NCBI RefSeq assembly: GCF_029873635.1
Contig: NC_080421.1
Coordinates: 2,108,001-2,172,000, forward strand
Direction: 5' to 3'
DNA: 64,000 nt
DNA from: Malania oleifera
Lineage: Eukaryota; Streptophyta; Magnoliopsida; Santalales; Ximeniaceae
Part shown: positions 1 through 10,473 of the stretch, piece by piece
Layout: the number at the start of each line of letters is the position of its first letter
Position numbering within the stretch: position 1 is the stretch's first letter
The notes under the pieces: generated by a model
The model's input: only the letters and a program-made list of their open reading frames with translations
Databases searched by the model: none
What the model was told of the DNA's origin: nothing
Made by a program: the position numbers and the translations under genes

Positions 1-119
1 TCACTATTTTTTCTTTATATTTTTTGACTACTTCACTAGGTTGTCCATTTCTCTTCCCATTTATTAGGTTTTCAGAGTATCTTTTTTTTGGGTGGGGGGG
101 GGCGGGGGCAATGAAAAAA

Positions 120-680
120 AAAAATCACAATCCAACAAATTCCTAAAAACCACTTGTTGATATGAATGCGCAGGGAAAACTCACGAACTTAAATTAATCT
201 GGAAGAAGTAATACAAACACTCAATGATAAATATATAGAACAAGCAATCAATCACAATGAATAAAGAAAAGTAATAAAATCAATGACACACAAATTTACG
301 TGGTTCGACAATGTGCCTACGTCCATAGGTGTAATGACTAATTTTTCACTATCAAAATGCCAAGTTTACATCAAAGGTTACAAAGTATTGTATATAAACA
401 AATCCTATGCGTACAAGAGACTTAGATACTATCTAAAATGCTCTTATAGCAAATCTTGGAGGAAAATCCTCCAAGTTCCCCCAATCTATTGATCTTTCAA
501 TTCAAATTCCGTGACTTGAGCCGAACGAAACTGTTGACAGTTTCAAGCAAACTATTGACGGTTTAATGTCGAGAGTTATTTTTCTTGCAGACTGAAACCT
601 AAAACCATCGACGGTTATCTGCAGAGGCCAAACCGTTGACCAAATCGTCGCCCAAACTGACAACGGTTTCTTCTTGCAAC
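120..680 (-). mobile_element. Probable remnant of a Sirevirus-like Copia LTR
   Basis: No protein can be supported. The block at 297-330 (ttacgtggttcgacaatgtg, then cctacgtcc) resembles the block near 7485-7525 and 50790-50825 in the two better preserved Sirevirus-type LTRs (gaggttcgg, then cctac.tcc). Between 528 and 665 there are several imperfect palindromes built on GTTGAC/GTCGAC, as in the U3 of those LTRs, in the same relative order on the minus strand. No LTR ends, primer site or target duplication are visible, so the limits are approximate. Confidence 0.35.
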
Positions 681-700
681 CTTCTCCCTTCTGCCCAACC

Positions 701-723
701 TGCTCTCTCTCTCTCTCTCTCCG

Positions 724-811
<88 letters not shown>

Positions 812-813
812 CT
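701..813. repeat. CT/GA microsatellite
   Basis: About 110 bp of almost pure CT dinucleotides with a few CC interruptions. It lies next to the LTR remnant. Similar GA/CT tracts occur in three other LTRs of the window, so it may have grown from a CT-rich leader of that element. Confidence 0.9.
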
Positions 814-896
814 GATTAATTACTAGTTGTAGAGCAAGAGAGATCCATGAGGTATATATAGAAATTTATTTTTAGAATCTTACTCTTTGTAACAAA

Positions 897-1534
897 TAGT
901 ATAACACATTTTTTTTAGGTTTTTTGTTTTCAATTTTTCTTTGTCCTCTTGTTTATTCTTAAAAAATGCCTTTTAAAATTTCAAAACATTCAAAAGATGA
1001 ATTTTTATCTTTTGTTCTTTTCTTTATTGCTTTAATTATTTCTTGGCACATGTTTTTATTTATTTATTTATTTATTCCTTTTGCATGTTCATTATCTTTT
1101 TAATCTACTTGAAACATTCAAAAGTAATATCTTTCGCCTTGTTCTTAGTCACATATAACAATTATATTCCTAGGGTATTTATTTTTTTGCTCTGTGAATA
1201 GGGCATCTTTGTTCCTAGCAACATAATAACAATTAATAACAAATTGTTACAGAACTATTTTTTAAAATCATTTAATATAATTAATCTTGATTTTAGTATA
1301 TTTTTTACTATGTTGAATGATTTAAATTTTGTAGCAATTGCTCTTAATAATTATAAATAGTGCAATTGATAAAAACTTGTGCCAAGAAATAATGAAAGCA
1401 ATAAAGAAAAGAACTAAAAGTAAAAATTCATCTTTTGAATGTTTTAAAATTTTTAAAAGGCATTTTTTAAGAATAAACAAGAGGACAAAGAAAAATTGAA
1501 AACATAAAACCTAAAAAAAAAATGTGTTACACTA
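897..1534. mobile_element. Non-autonomous TIR DNA element with ~155-bp inverted repeats
   Basis: The segment 897-1051 (starting tagtataacacattttttt) is the near-perfect reverse complement of 1377-1534 (ending aaaaaatgtgttacacta). The ~325-bp centre is AT-rich and non-coding. This is a fold-back or MITE-like structure. Arms this long recall Mutator-like elements, but I cannot identify a clean 9-bp or shorter target duplication, so the superfamily is open. The centre and arm edges resemble AT-rich sequence at 26450-27600, so the family is dispersed. Confidence 0.7.
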
Positions 1535-1539
1535 TGGTG

Positions 1540-2649
1540 GAACTGTGGTCTACGGTCCTGTGTGTGTTTTGGCTACTTATTTAGGGGGATCTAATGGGGA
1601 AAACTATGGGTTTTTCATTATTACAGTTTTGGGAAAAAGGGAGCGACGGGCTGAATCCCGGGTTTTGTTGAAAACCGAGTATATGTGTGATTTATACTAT
1701 GATATTAGGATAACCGTGCCTTGACTTTGTTTAAACTGTATTTGCTTGGAAAACCATGTTTTTGATTACCAAATGAGTGTGGTTTGTTTGGTTATATGAG
1801 CATGCATGTGTGTGTTATATGCTGAACTCGTAATAGAAGCGTGGTTCCAGAATTACTGATTGGACCGCGATTCCAAAATGATTCGAGGTACTGAGAGTGT
1901 CCGGCTCTATATCTGAGAGCGTGTGTTTATTGCCTGCCACGTAGGCAAGAGTGACCGGCTCTATATCCAAGGGCGTGAGCCTTTTCCGGCAGATCAGGCC
2001 GAAGGGTGTGGATCCACCAGTTAGCGCCGGTACAATGCCATGGGAGTCGAGGACTAGTCATATGCTGATGGCACTGTGCTTCGCGGATGGCTTAAGGCCA
2101 ACGCTGGATTGTCGCGGATCGGCTTTGGGCCGATGAGTGTGACGACACTGTGTACTGATCATGTGAGTGTATTGTGACGGGGCTGCGTATAAATGGCCGC
2201 CGTATGCGTGCGTATATGCATTGTGTGTATGAGTACTAGATTGCATTCAATTGTTTGTATGTTATGTCATGATAACACTCAAATGCCACACCGATATAAC
2301 CTTTGTTCTTCCTTACTGAGAGGTGTCTCACCCCTACTGTACGTACATTTTACAGGTCCTTCGAGTAACCGGAACTAGCGTCCTGGTGTAGGGAGCGTAG
2401 TGGCCGGTGTACTGCGTTAGCGCTTAGGTAAGTGCTAGGACTGTAGTTTTGTTGGGTTTTCATTTTGAGTTGTATTTGGGCACCTAGTTTGTACGTTTTG
2501 TTAGAGCCATGTTCTGCTCTTATATAGACTCTAGTATGGTACAGCATATGTTGATATAGAATGACTTTTTCCGCTGCGTATATGATACAAGGACAGGTTA
2601 GGTTACAATTTTCACCCCCGAGTCCCATTTCTGGGTTCGGGGCATGACA
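1540..2649 (+). mobile_element. Gypsy LTR remnant (3' part, plus strand)
   Basis: The stretch has no coding capacity but carries the box ccttactgagaggtgtctca at 2311-2330, which also occurs in three other Gypsy LTRs here, and ends ggggcatgaca at 2649, a typical LTR terminus. No primer site follows. Instead the sequence runs straight into a minus-strand Copia fragment whose reading continues to the LTR edge, so this looks like a solo or truncated LTR inserted into that Copia copy. The 5' limit is uncertain. Confidence 0.55.
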
Positions 2650-3153
2650 CGATATGACAATCGATTTCTATATGTTTGGTACATTCATGGAAAACATGAT
2701 TCTAGACAATGTGAAGAGCTGCTTGGTTGTCACAATATAATAGCATAGACTGGGAATGCAGTACTCCAAGATCATTTAAAAGAGTTTTGAGTCATGTAAG
2801 TTCACAAGTAGTGGAAGCAAGAGCCTGATACTCAGCTTCGGCGAAAGAGTGAGACATTGTAGGTTGTTTCTTAGTGCGCCAGGAAATTGGATTAGTGTCA
2901 AACTGAATGAAAAAACTAGTGGTGGAGCGATGAGTGAGGGGACAACTAACCCAATTCGAATCAGAATATGCTGAGACTTGAAGAGTGTTGACAGTAGGAA
3001 AAAATAAGTCTTGTCCTAGAGATGCCTTAATGTATCGAAGAACACGTACATCAGCATCATAATGTGGTTGTCTGGGCTGGTGCATAAATTGACTGAAAAT
3101 ATTGATTGGAAATACAATGTCTGGACGAGTGATGGTGAGATATATCACCATTG
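2650..3153 (-). pseudogene. Copia pol fragment (end of RT and RNase H)
   Basis: The minus strand encodes the end of a Copia reverse transcriptase and its RNase H: YLTITRPDIVFPINIFSQF, then VSAYSDSNWVSCPLTHRST (the D of the RNase H core), then SFAEAEYQALASTTCEL, and after in-frame stops YCDNQAALHI and TKHIEIDCHI near 2655. It is a dead fragment, closed on the left by the Gypsy LTR and on the right by a Copia fragment in the opposite direction. Confidence 0.85.
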
Positions 3154-4577
3154 ATCGGTGTATATATCTAAAGGTCAGTGAGAGCAAGTTTATCTTTCTA
3201 ATTCTATATGTTGATGATATTTTACATGCCAGTAGTGATCTTGGTTTATTAAATGATACCAAGAGATTTCTTTCTATGAACTTTGAAATGAAAGATATTG
3301 ATGAGGCAACTTATTTGATTGGAATTGAAATATTCCAGGATAGATCACTTGGACTGTTAGGGTTGTCTTAGAAAGTATATATTAATAAAGTTCTAGAAAG
3401 ATTTCATATAGCTAATTGTAAACCAACTCCAACTCCTATTTGTAAAGGGGACAAGTTCAGTGTAAAGGATTGTCCACAAAATGAATTAGAAAAGAAAAGT
3501 ATGGAAAATATTCCTTTTGCATCTATTGTTGGAAGTTTGATGTATGTGCAAACTTGTATGAGACTAGATATTAGTTTTGCAGTTGGGATGTTCAGGAGAT
3601 ACCAAAGTAATCCTAGAATGGAGCATTGGAAAGCTGCAAAGAAAGTATCGAGGTACTTAAAAGGAACAAAACACTATATGCTCACGTATAGGAGAACAGA
3701 TCGGTTGGAGGTGGTTGGCTACTCCGACTCAGATTTTGCTAGATGCGTTGATAGTCGAAAGTCAACGTATGGTTATTTGTTCCTATTAGCTAGAGGAGCA
3801 ATATCATGGAAAAGCGCCAAACAGACTATCATAGCAACATCTACTATGGAAGCTGAATTTGTGGCATGATTTGAGGCCACAATTCAGATTTTGTGGTTGC
3901 GGAACTTTATCTCAGGACTTGGGATTGTCGACAGTATTGTCAGGCCACTGAGAATTTATTGTGATAATTCCACAACAGTATTTTTCTCCAAAAACGACAA
4001 ATACTCTAATGGTGCTAAGCATATGGAGCTTAAGTATTTGGCTGTTAAGGAGGAAGTTCGAAAACAGACAGTGCTTATAGAACATATAAAAATTGAGCTC
4101 ATGATAGCAGATCCTTTAATGAAGGGATTGACACCAAAGGCATTTAAAGAACATATTGATCACATGAGTCTTTGTTGTAATCCTTGATATATGATGGTGG
4201 ATATTTATGGTTTGTTCTATAGCATGTATAATGATATCAATAAAAGTGTTTCTGAACATTATTTCTGTTTACCATCATTTATGTAATTATGGAAGATGAA
4301 TTACTGTTAAACAGAAATGGTTTTTGACAAAGACATTATAGGGACTATATGGTAACTTCCTATTATGGATCATAGTTAAGTGGTTTATTAATATTGTGGT
4401 ACATGGAAGGGAAGATGTCGCTCTAATGATATTTACCGCCATGACTCGTGCTAATGGGTTGCTTAATTATGATATTGTGGTCATCTCATTGAAAGTATAA
4501 ATAAGCCAATATTTTGTGCACATTATTGTTATTTGTTATTCCATATTAATGTCATCCATATGGGCCAAGTGAGAGAA
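3154..4577 (+). pseudogene. Copia pol fragment (RT C-terminus, RNase H) with 3' untranslated region
   Basis: One frame runs from about 3154 to 4187 with in-frame stops at 3369 and 3867. It starts within the reverse transcriptase palm (LILYVDDILHASSDLG, containing the YVDD catalytic box), continues through SLMYVQTCMRLDISFAVGMF, and reaches RNase H (VGYSDSDFARCVDSRKST, IATSTMEAEFVA, IYCDNSTTVFF, KHMELKYLAVKEEV). The last residues are typical of the Copia pol end. About 390 bp of non-coding sequence and a purine tract (agtgagagaa) lead to an LTR start at 4578. Gag, protease and integrase are missing. Confidence 0.88.
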
Positions 4578-4845
4578 TGTAGGATTTATATCCCAAATGA
4601 TATGTCCCACATGAATGGCATGGGTCTTACATGAAGGGTATATATCCCATATGATAAGAGCAATGACATATAATAGGTTACATGACTGGACATATATATG
4701 GATTAACATAAAAGTAATTAGCTTATAAATTAATGAGATCTTTATGGCTGAAAGTTTGAAGGGTATTCCTATTTTATATATATATTAGCTACTATTATGG
4801 GGAGTAGTTATAAGGGCATGCTATACATCAAGTTAAGCTAAGGAA
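4578..4845 (+). mobile_element. Copia 3' LTR, 5' segment (continues after 6553)
   Basis: It begins tgtaggatttatatcccaaa directly after the purine tract of the preceding Copia remnant, as expected for a 3' LTR. At 4845 it is interrupted by a LINE. The same LTR plausibly resumes at 6554 (aggagacctaaggaagtg) and runs several hundred bases further. I cannot find its terminal CA with certainty. Confidence 0.6.
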
Positions 4846-6538
4846 TTTCAAGGCTAAATATTGCAGAAATTATCATTTATTAATAAGGAAGGGGAGACCA
4901 AATGACTCTCGGTTTTGGAAATCAATTATGGCCACCATTCTAGAATTTATGGACAATGTTAAAATTTTGGTGAGAGGTGGGAACTCTTCTTTTTGGTTTG
5001 ACAGGTGGCTGTCATCAGGCCCGTTATCTGTGAGCACTGAGAATATTTTGAACAAGAAATTGTGTATTAAGGATTGCTAGCTAAATAATAATTGGAACTC
5101 TGATTTAGTACGGGAATTGGTTGGTGCTGATAAAACAAGGGAAATTTTGCAACAGATGCCGGCAGGTAAAAGTGGGTAGGATATTTTTGTCTGGAAGCCT
5201 GCCCTAGATGGTAATTTTTCTACAAAAATGGCTTGAGAGGCAGTGAGGAGCAAAAGTGATAATTTTTTGTGGAATGACTGGTTTTGACATTCTTTATTGC
5301 CCAGAAGGATCACAATGTGTTTATGGAGAGCTTGATTTAGATGCTTGGCTGTAGATGATAGAATTCAGACCAAAGGAATATCGATGGCTTTGGCTTGTGA
5401 TTGCTACGTTCAGAGAAGTCAGGAAAACATTGATCATATTCTTTCTTTAGGAGAGGTGGCTTCAGAGGTTTGGCGTCGGGCTAGTGTGGCATTGGGGATT
5501 CCTTTCCAATGATCTCTTCCTTGGAAAAATAAAATGGCAAATTGGTTCCACTATGAAAAAAAAAATCGTCTATTAAAGGTATTTTAATCGAGCTGATTTC
5601 ATGTTTGATTACATGGTGCCTCTGGATTCGAAGATGTAAAGCGAGAATGGAAGGAGTTTATCAAAGTGCAGATCAGATATGGAGAAGTGTTCGATTCTCG
5701 GTTAGTTTTATTGCTGAGAGCACCATTTCTTTTTAAAAATTGAAGAAGTCGGACATTAAGATTTTGAATGAGTTTCAAATTAAGCATCAGGGAGTTTACG
5801 ATAGGCTTGGAAAAATTATTTCATGGGTTAAACCTCGAGTAGGGTGGATAAAAATTAATTGTGATGGGAGTTGTAGGGGCAATCTGGGTACTTCAGGAAG
5901 TGGAGGAATTATTCAGGATTGTCATGGCATGGTAAAAGCAGCTTTTTCAAGTTATTTTGGCAATGGTACGAATAATAGTGCAGAATTAAAAGCAATCAGG
6001 GAAGAAATTCGTTTGTGTAAATGTTTGCATTATGTTAATATGATTATTGAAAGTGACTCTCGAATTGTAGTTGATTGGCTTTGGAAAGGTAGATGTACTT
6101 TGTGGTATCTTTGGGAATTTTGGGAGGAGCTCATGGCATAGTTAGAAAGAGTGAATGTCATGGTGATGCATCAGTATAGGGAAGGCAATAGTGCTGCAGA
6201 TTTTTTTGCTAAAGAAGGAGAAATGGAAAACAATGTAATATACGAAGAACAACATCTTCTACCACTTTATCTGAAAGGTATCCTTCGGATGGATTGGTGG
6301 GGTCTTATTTCCGTTCATTGTTAGTTCATCTCTAGAGTTTTCATTTGGTGTATTTCATTTTGTTTTTGGTTGTTTTATGTTTTTATTTTCTTTGTTAGTT
6401 ATGTTTAATTTTGTTTGTCCTAATTTGGTTAGTTGATTTTAACTTGTAACCACAGTATTCTTCCGCCAAAAGTGAGGGTTTATTAATAAATAAATAGAGG
6501 TGCCGTCCTCTATTAGCAAAATAAAAAAATAAAAAAAT
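4846..6538 (+). mobile_element. 5'-truncated LINE with zf-RVT and RNase H remnants
   Basis: This is the tail of an ORF2 from a plant L1-type LINE. Interrupted reading gives GNSSFWFDRWLSSGPLS and KPALDGNFSTKMAWEAV, then the reverse-transcriptase zinc-binding region around 5280-5470. A well preserved RNase H follows at 5740-6240: VGWIKINCDGSCRGN (first Asp), NNSAELKAI (Glu), IIESDSRIVVDWL (second Asp), REGNSAADFFAKEG. Frameshifts and stops make it dead. It ends in a stem-loop and an A-rich tail. Flanking agttaagctaaggaa (4831-4845) and agttaacctaaggaa (6539-6553) form a 15-bp target duplication with one mismatch, which fixes both ends. Confidence 0.9.
6493..6538 (+). other. 3' stem-loop and A-rich tail of the LINE
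   Basis: aatagagg (6493-6500) pairs perfectly with cctctatt (6507-6514) around a six-base loop, tgccgt. It is followed by an imperfect A-rich tail that abuts the target duplication. A stem at this point could be the RNA 3' end recognised by the LINE reverse transcriptase; that role is inference. Confidence 0.65.
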
Positions 6539-6553
6539 AGTTAACCTAAGGAA

Positions 6554-7195
6554 AGGAGACCTAAGGAAGTGTAAGAAAAGTTAAGTTCATAAGCTCTAGG
6601 GTTAGCTGCATGGTGATGTTAGCTGCAAAGAAAAGATAGGAAGAAAGAAATTGTCCTCTCTCTTCCTCTACTTCTTTAATCATTAGGAGATCCCATAGAT
6701 CTGGTGAAGGAAGGAAAGAGGAGGAGGAAAAGTGGGAGAAACAATTTCTTCAACTTCTCCTGGTGTTCTTCTCAATAGATTTGATATGACCGATTCCAGT
6801 ATGTAAAGTTTATAGTTTATGATTTATTTATTTTCCGCATAAAGGTTATTGATGTGAAGTTCATGATAATTGAAGATCCTTGACTACAGTATATTTATGA
6901 AAATCTTCTTACAAAAGGAGGATCAATTAAAGCCAAAAATGAAGACAAGAAATGGTTGTTAATAGTTTAGCTACCACAATTGTATGTAGGAATCAAGGCC
7001 AGTTGTCACATTTTCAAAGACTCCCATCTATAGGTAAATGGAATAGAAAAAAAAAGGAAAGTTGAATAGTGGATGTAACAAAAAGGAGTGGAAGTTAAAT
7101 CATTAGAATTTGTATGGACATTGGATAAAGATAAGAAGAGGTGGGCATTCAATTTTAGCTTTAGGATATATGTGGAATTATAAATTTCATAAATA
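6554..7195 (+). other. Continuation of the Copia LTR, then non-coding DNA
   Basis: The first few hundred bases read as the continuation of the interrupted Copia LTR (CT-rich leader near 6655-6675). After about 6900 I see only AT-rich non-coding sequence up to the GATAA target site of the next element. Confidence 0.4.
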
Positions 7196-7200
7196 GATAA

Positions 7201-9619
7201 TGTTGGAATTGGTGTGATCCCAAGAGGGGGGGTGAATTGGGTTTTAAAAACTTTTTGGCTAATTTAAACAATTCGCCGATTCATTAGAGTATCATATCCC
7301 ATTCAACATGTAAACGTGTATGTAAAGCGAGTTTAACAATAAAAGCAAACATACACATGTGCAGTATCTTATTTAAATCAAATGTGTACAAGAGAATAAT
7401 TTCGACATTAAATAAACATTCATACACATGCTGAAATTAAAGTGCAAGAATTTAAATAAAATAGAAAGAGCGACACCATATTTGTTATCGAGGTTCGGCC
7501 AAACCAGCCTACATCCCTGCCTTGGGCTTACCCCCAAGGATTCCATTATACTTGCTCACTTAACCGAGCGGAGTAAAAGCCTTTTACATCCTCTCCTTAT
7601 GGGGCGAGGAAAACCCCAGCTCAATTACTAGGCTGAGCCAAACTAGTCTCACTTGCGAGGCTGAGACTCCCCAGTTCAATTCCGGGCTGAACCGAACTGG
7701 TCTCACTTTCGGGGCTGAGACTCCCCAATTCAATTAATGGGCTCAACCGAACCGTTACATGAAAATCATTTTGTACATAAAATACGCTTCTAAACTAAGA
7801 AGGGATGTACAACATTAAAATCTAATATGCATTCTCATATGATTTTGAAATAAAGCTCATGTAGAGTATGGGTTTTCTCTCAAAATATTTTTCAAGTAAA
7901 ATTTGAGAGTTTGGAAAAAGATTTTATTTTCTAAAACGATTGACCTTTATAAAATAAAAGGAGAAGCCTCTCAAGCAAGTATATATTAATTTGATACATG
8001 CTCAAGGCTCCCTCTTGTATAACCCAAAGAAATTCTCCAACAAATGTATTTCAAGATAAGAGTAGTAGAATATTAGGGTTTTCTTCAAAATGATTGACCT
8101 TAGTAAAATTAATCCCAATAAGACATTCAAGCAAAATATATGAGCGAGAATATTAGCCCAAGCCTTCAAGACATTTTTCACAATAAATTTCTCCAAAAAA
8201 TATTTTTCCAATTAAAAGAATATGGGATAAATTTAATCTTTGAAAAACATGAAAAATAGAAAGGCCTTCAAGCAATATACATATAAAGACTGTTATTTGC
8301 TCAAGCCTCTTCAAATATAACCCCAAAAATATTTTCCCCAAAAATGGTTTTCAAAAGAAGAGAATGAGAGACATTTTAATCTTTGAAAATATATCACAAA
8401 TGAAAGAAGAATGCCATCAAGCAATATATATGTATATGATATATGTTCAAGCCTCTTCACATAAAACGCCCAAGAATATTTTCTCCCAAAATGATTTTCA
8501 AATAAAAGAAGAGTAGGAGAAAAATGAGAATTTAAAGCGCAAATGGGGTATAGAAGTGTGGGAGAATCAAAGAATGATAAATTAATTTAACAAAGGGATT
8601 CTCCAACTATTTTCAAGTGTTTTGGGGTTGTATTTATAGGCAAAAACCCATTGTGACCGTTATATAGCCATTGAGACCTTAAAATATATTTTTATTTTGA
8701 AAACTAGCCGTTTTTCGGCCATTGGGACACTTTCCCGAGAAGGTCGGCCGACCAGGCTCAAGGTACGGTCGACCGAGGCTTGAAATCAACGAGTTACAGT
8801 CGACCGTAGTGAAGGTTCGGTTGACCGGCCTCTACTTTTCTACGCAGATACTATTCAGTGTTTCGGCCATAACTTTTCTTCTACAACTCCAAATTGGATT
8901 TTCTTGATACCAATAGAAAGGTAAGAGAAAATTTCACAACTTTCATGTTGAACACATTTCAAGATAATGATGTTTGGTTTGAGAAAAATGTCCATCAATG
9001 AGACGGAAGAAACATGAAGGGAGTTTTTCTCTTACGGACATATTTCAGTGTTTTGGCCATAACTTTTTATGTGTAACTCCAATTTGGAAGTTCTTGGTAT
9101 CAAACTCAAGCTATGTGAAAATTTCACAATTTTCATGTTGAACATGGTTTGATATAAGATCAAATTGAGTGAGAAAATTGCTCATTTCTAACATTCGGTG
9201 GACTGGCTAGTTGACCGACCCCTTTGAAAAATTTAGTTTTTATCTTCTTTAAACTTTAAAACCATTTAAAAACCTTTGTATAAGTTAGGCATTTTATGAA
9301 AAGAGTTTTCCATGTTATTTGGAGGTCCTGTGGTCAATCTAAGGTTAGGTAGAGCTTCAATTTTAAATCATGTAAGATGCATGCACATTCAACCCTAATT
9401 ACTATTACAACTCAGAAAATAAATAAGTCTTCGTGTCTTCTGCTCCTCAATGCTCCATGGAATATGCCGATTGGTATTCTTCTCAATGCTCTTTACGACT
9501 TCCATTTTGCATTCATCACTTGTGCTTATAGAAATATGAACCTGTTCACACTCAGTTACACAAGTGGGATACTGTGGTTTGTCATTATCAAAATAGGGAT
9601 TGGACTCAAAAAGTCAACA
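7201..9619 (-). repeat. 3' LTR of the 9.3-kb LARD element
   Basis: This 2419-bp LTR matches 14124-16539. On the minus strand it shows U3 with palindromes (ggtcggccgacc 8742-8753, cggtcgaccg 8766-8775, a related site at 8797-8807), then a TATA box (cctataaata, 8631-8640), then a CpG-rich leader with repeated ggctgagactccc-type units (7620-7750), and finally a C-run near 7225. Short open frames inside it (for example 8002-8211) are copied in the other LTR but look like no known protein. Confidence 0.93.
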
Positions 9620-10436
9620 ATCTCTCCCTTTTTGATGATGACAAACACATAAGCAAAATTGGGATTACTTGATAAGGCTCCCCCTTACAATATGCATAAA
9701 TTCAAAATGATATTCAAAAAGGCTCAATCATAAACATGAAGACTTCACAAATTTTCAAGTTTATAGTTAAGCTCAGTGGTTCAATGTGCAGTTTATGTTT
9801 GAAACTATTTTAACAAAATATTCAAGTTTGTGCATTTGTCATTTCCCATTTTGACTAACAAAAGGCAGAGAGATAAAAGAGGTTTATAATTTTGCTCTAG
9901 AAACATCTCCCCCTTTTGTCATCAACAAAAGGGCTAAACTGAATAGAAAATAATTTAATCATTTAAAATATACTCAGCAAAGAGAACTCCCCCTTTTTGA
10001 AGAAAAGAAAAGTTCTCCCCTTATGTGATATAACAGTTGGGTATAAAAATTTTATAACTGTTTTAAAGATATATGGCAGTTAAGCACAAAACAATTTTTA
10101 TAACTGGTCATTAAGAAATTAAAAAGCATATGAAAAACAAGATCATACCAGGATTATCCACAAACCATGACAAATTAAACATATTATAAGACTCGTGAAA
10201 GATTTGAGTTCAACGCGCACGACATATGATAGAAAATGTAGGTTTAAGCATAAGAGTGGTCTAACGAGCTCAAATGCATTTTATATATGAACCATGAACC
10301 AGTTATATAGCACCCTTTTAAAAAAGATTTCATGACACAAAATTTCAAGACAATACAAGCACAGTTATGAAGACGTTTCAGCATACAAGCAAGACATAAA
10401 ATATATTTTATATAAGTTCAATTCTTGCTTTTATAA

Positions 10437-10473
<37 letters not shown>

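Noticed and set aside
1951-2246. Opposed ~61-codon open frames in the Gypsy LTR.
   Set aside because: They overlap each other, lie within LTR sequence and have no family signature.
8002-8341. Short minus-strand open frames of 62-69 codons, repeated at 14922-15261.
   Set aside because: They are repeated only because the two LTRs are repeated. Composition is AT-driven and no family is recognisable.
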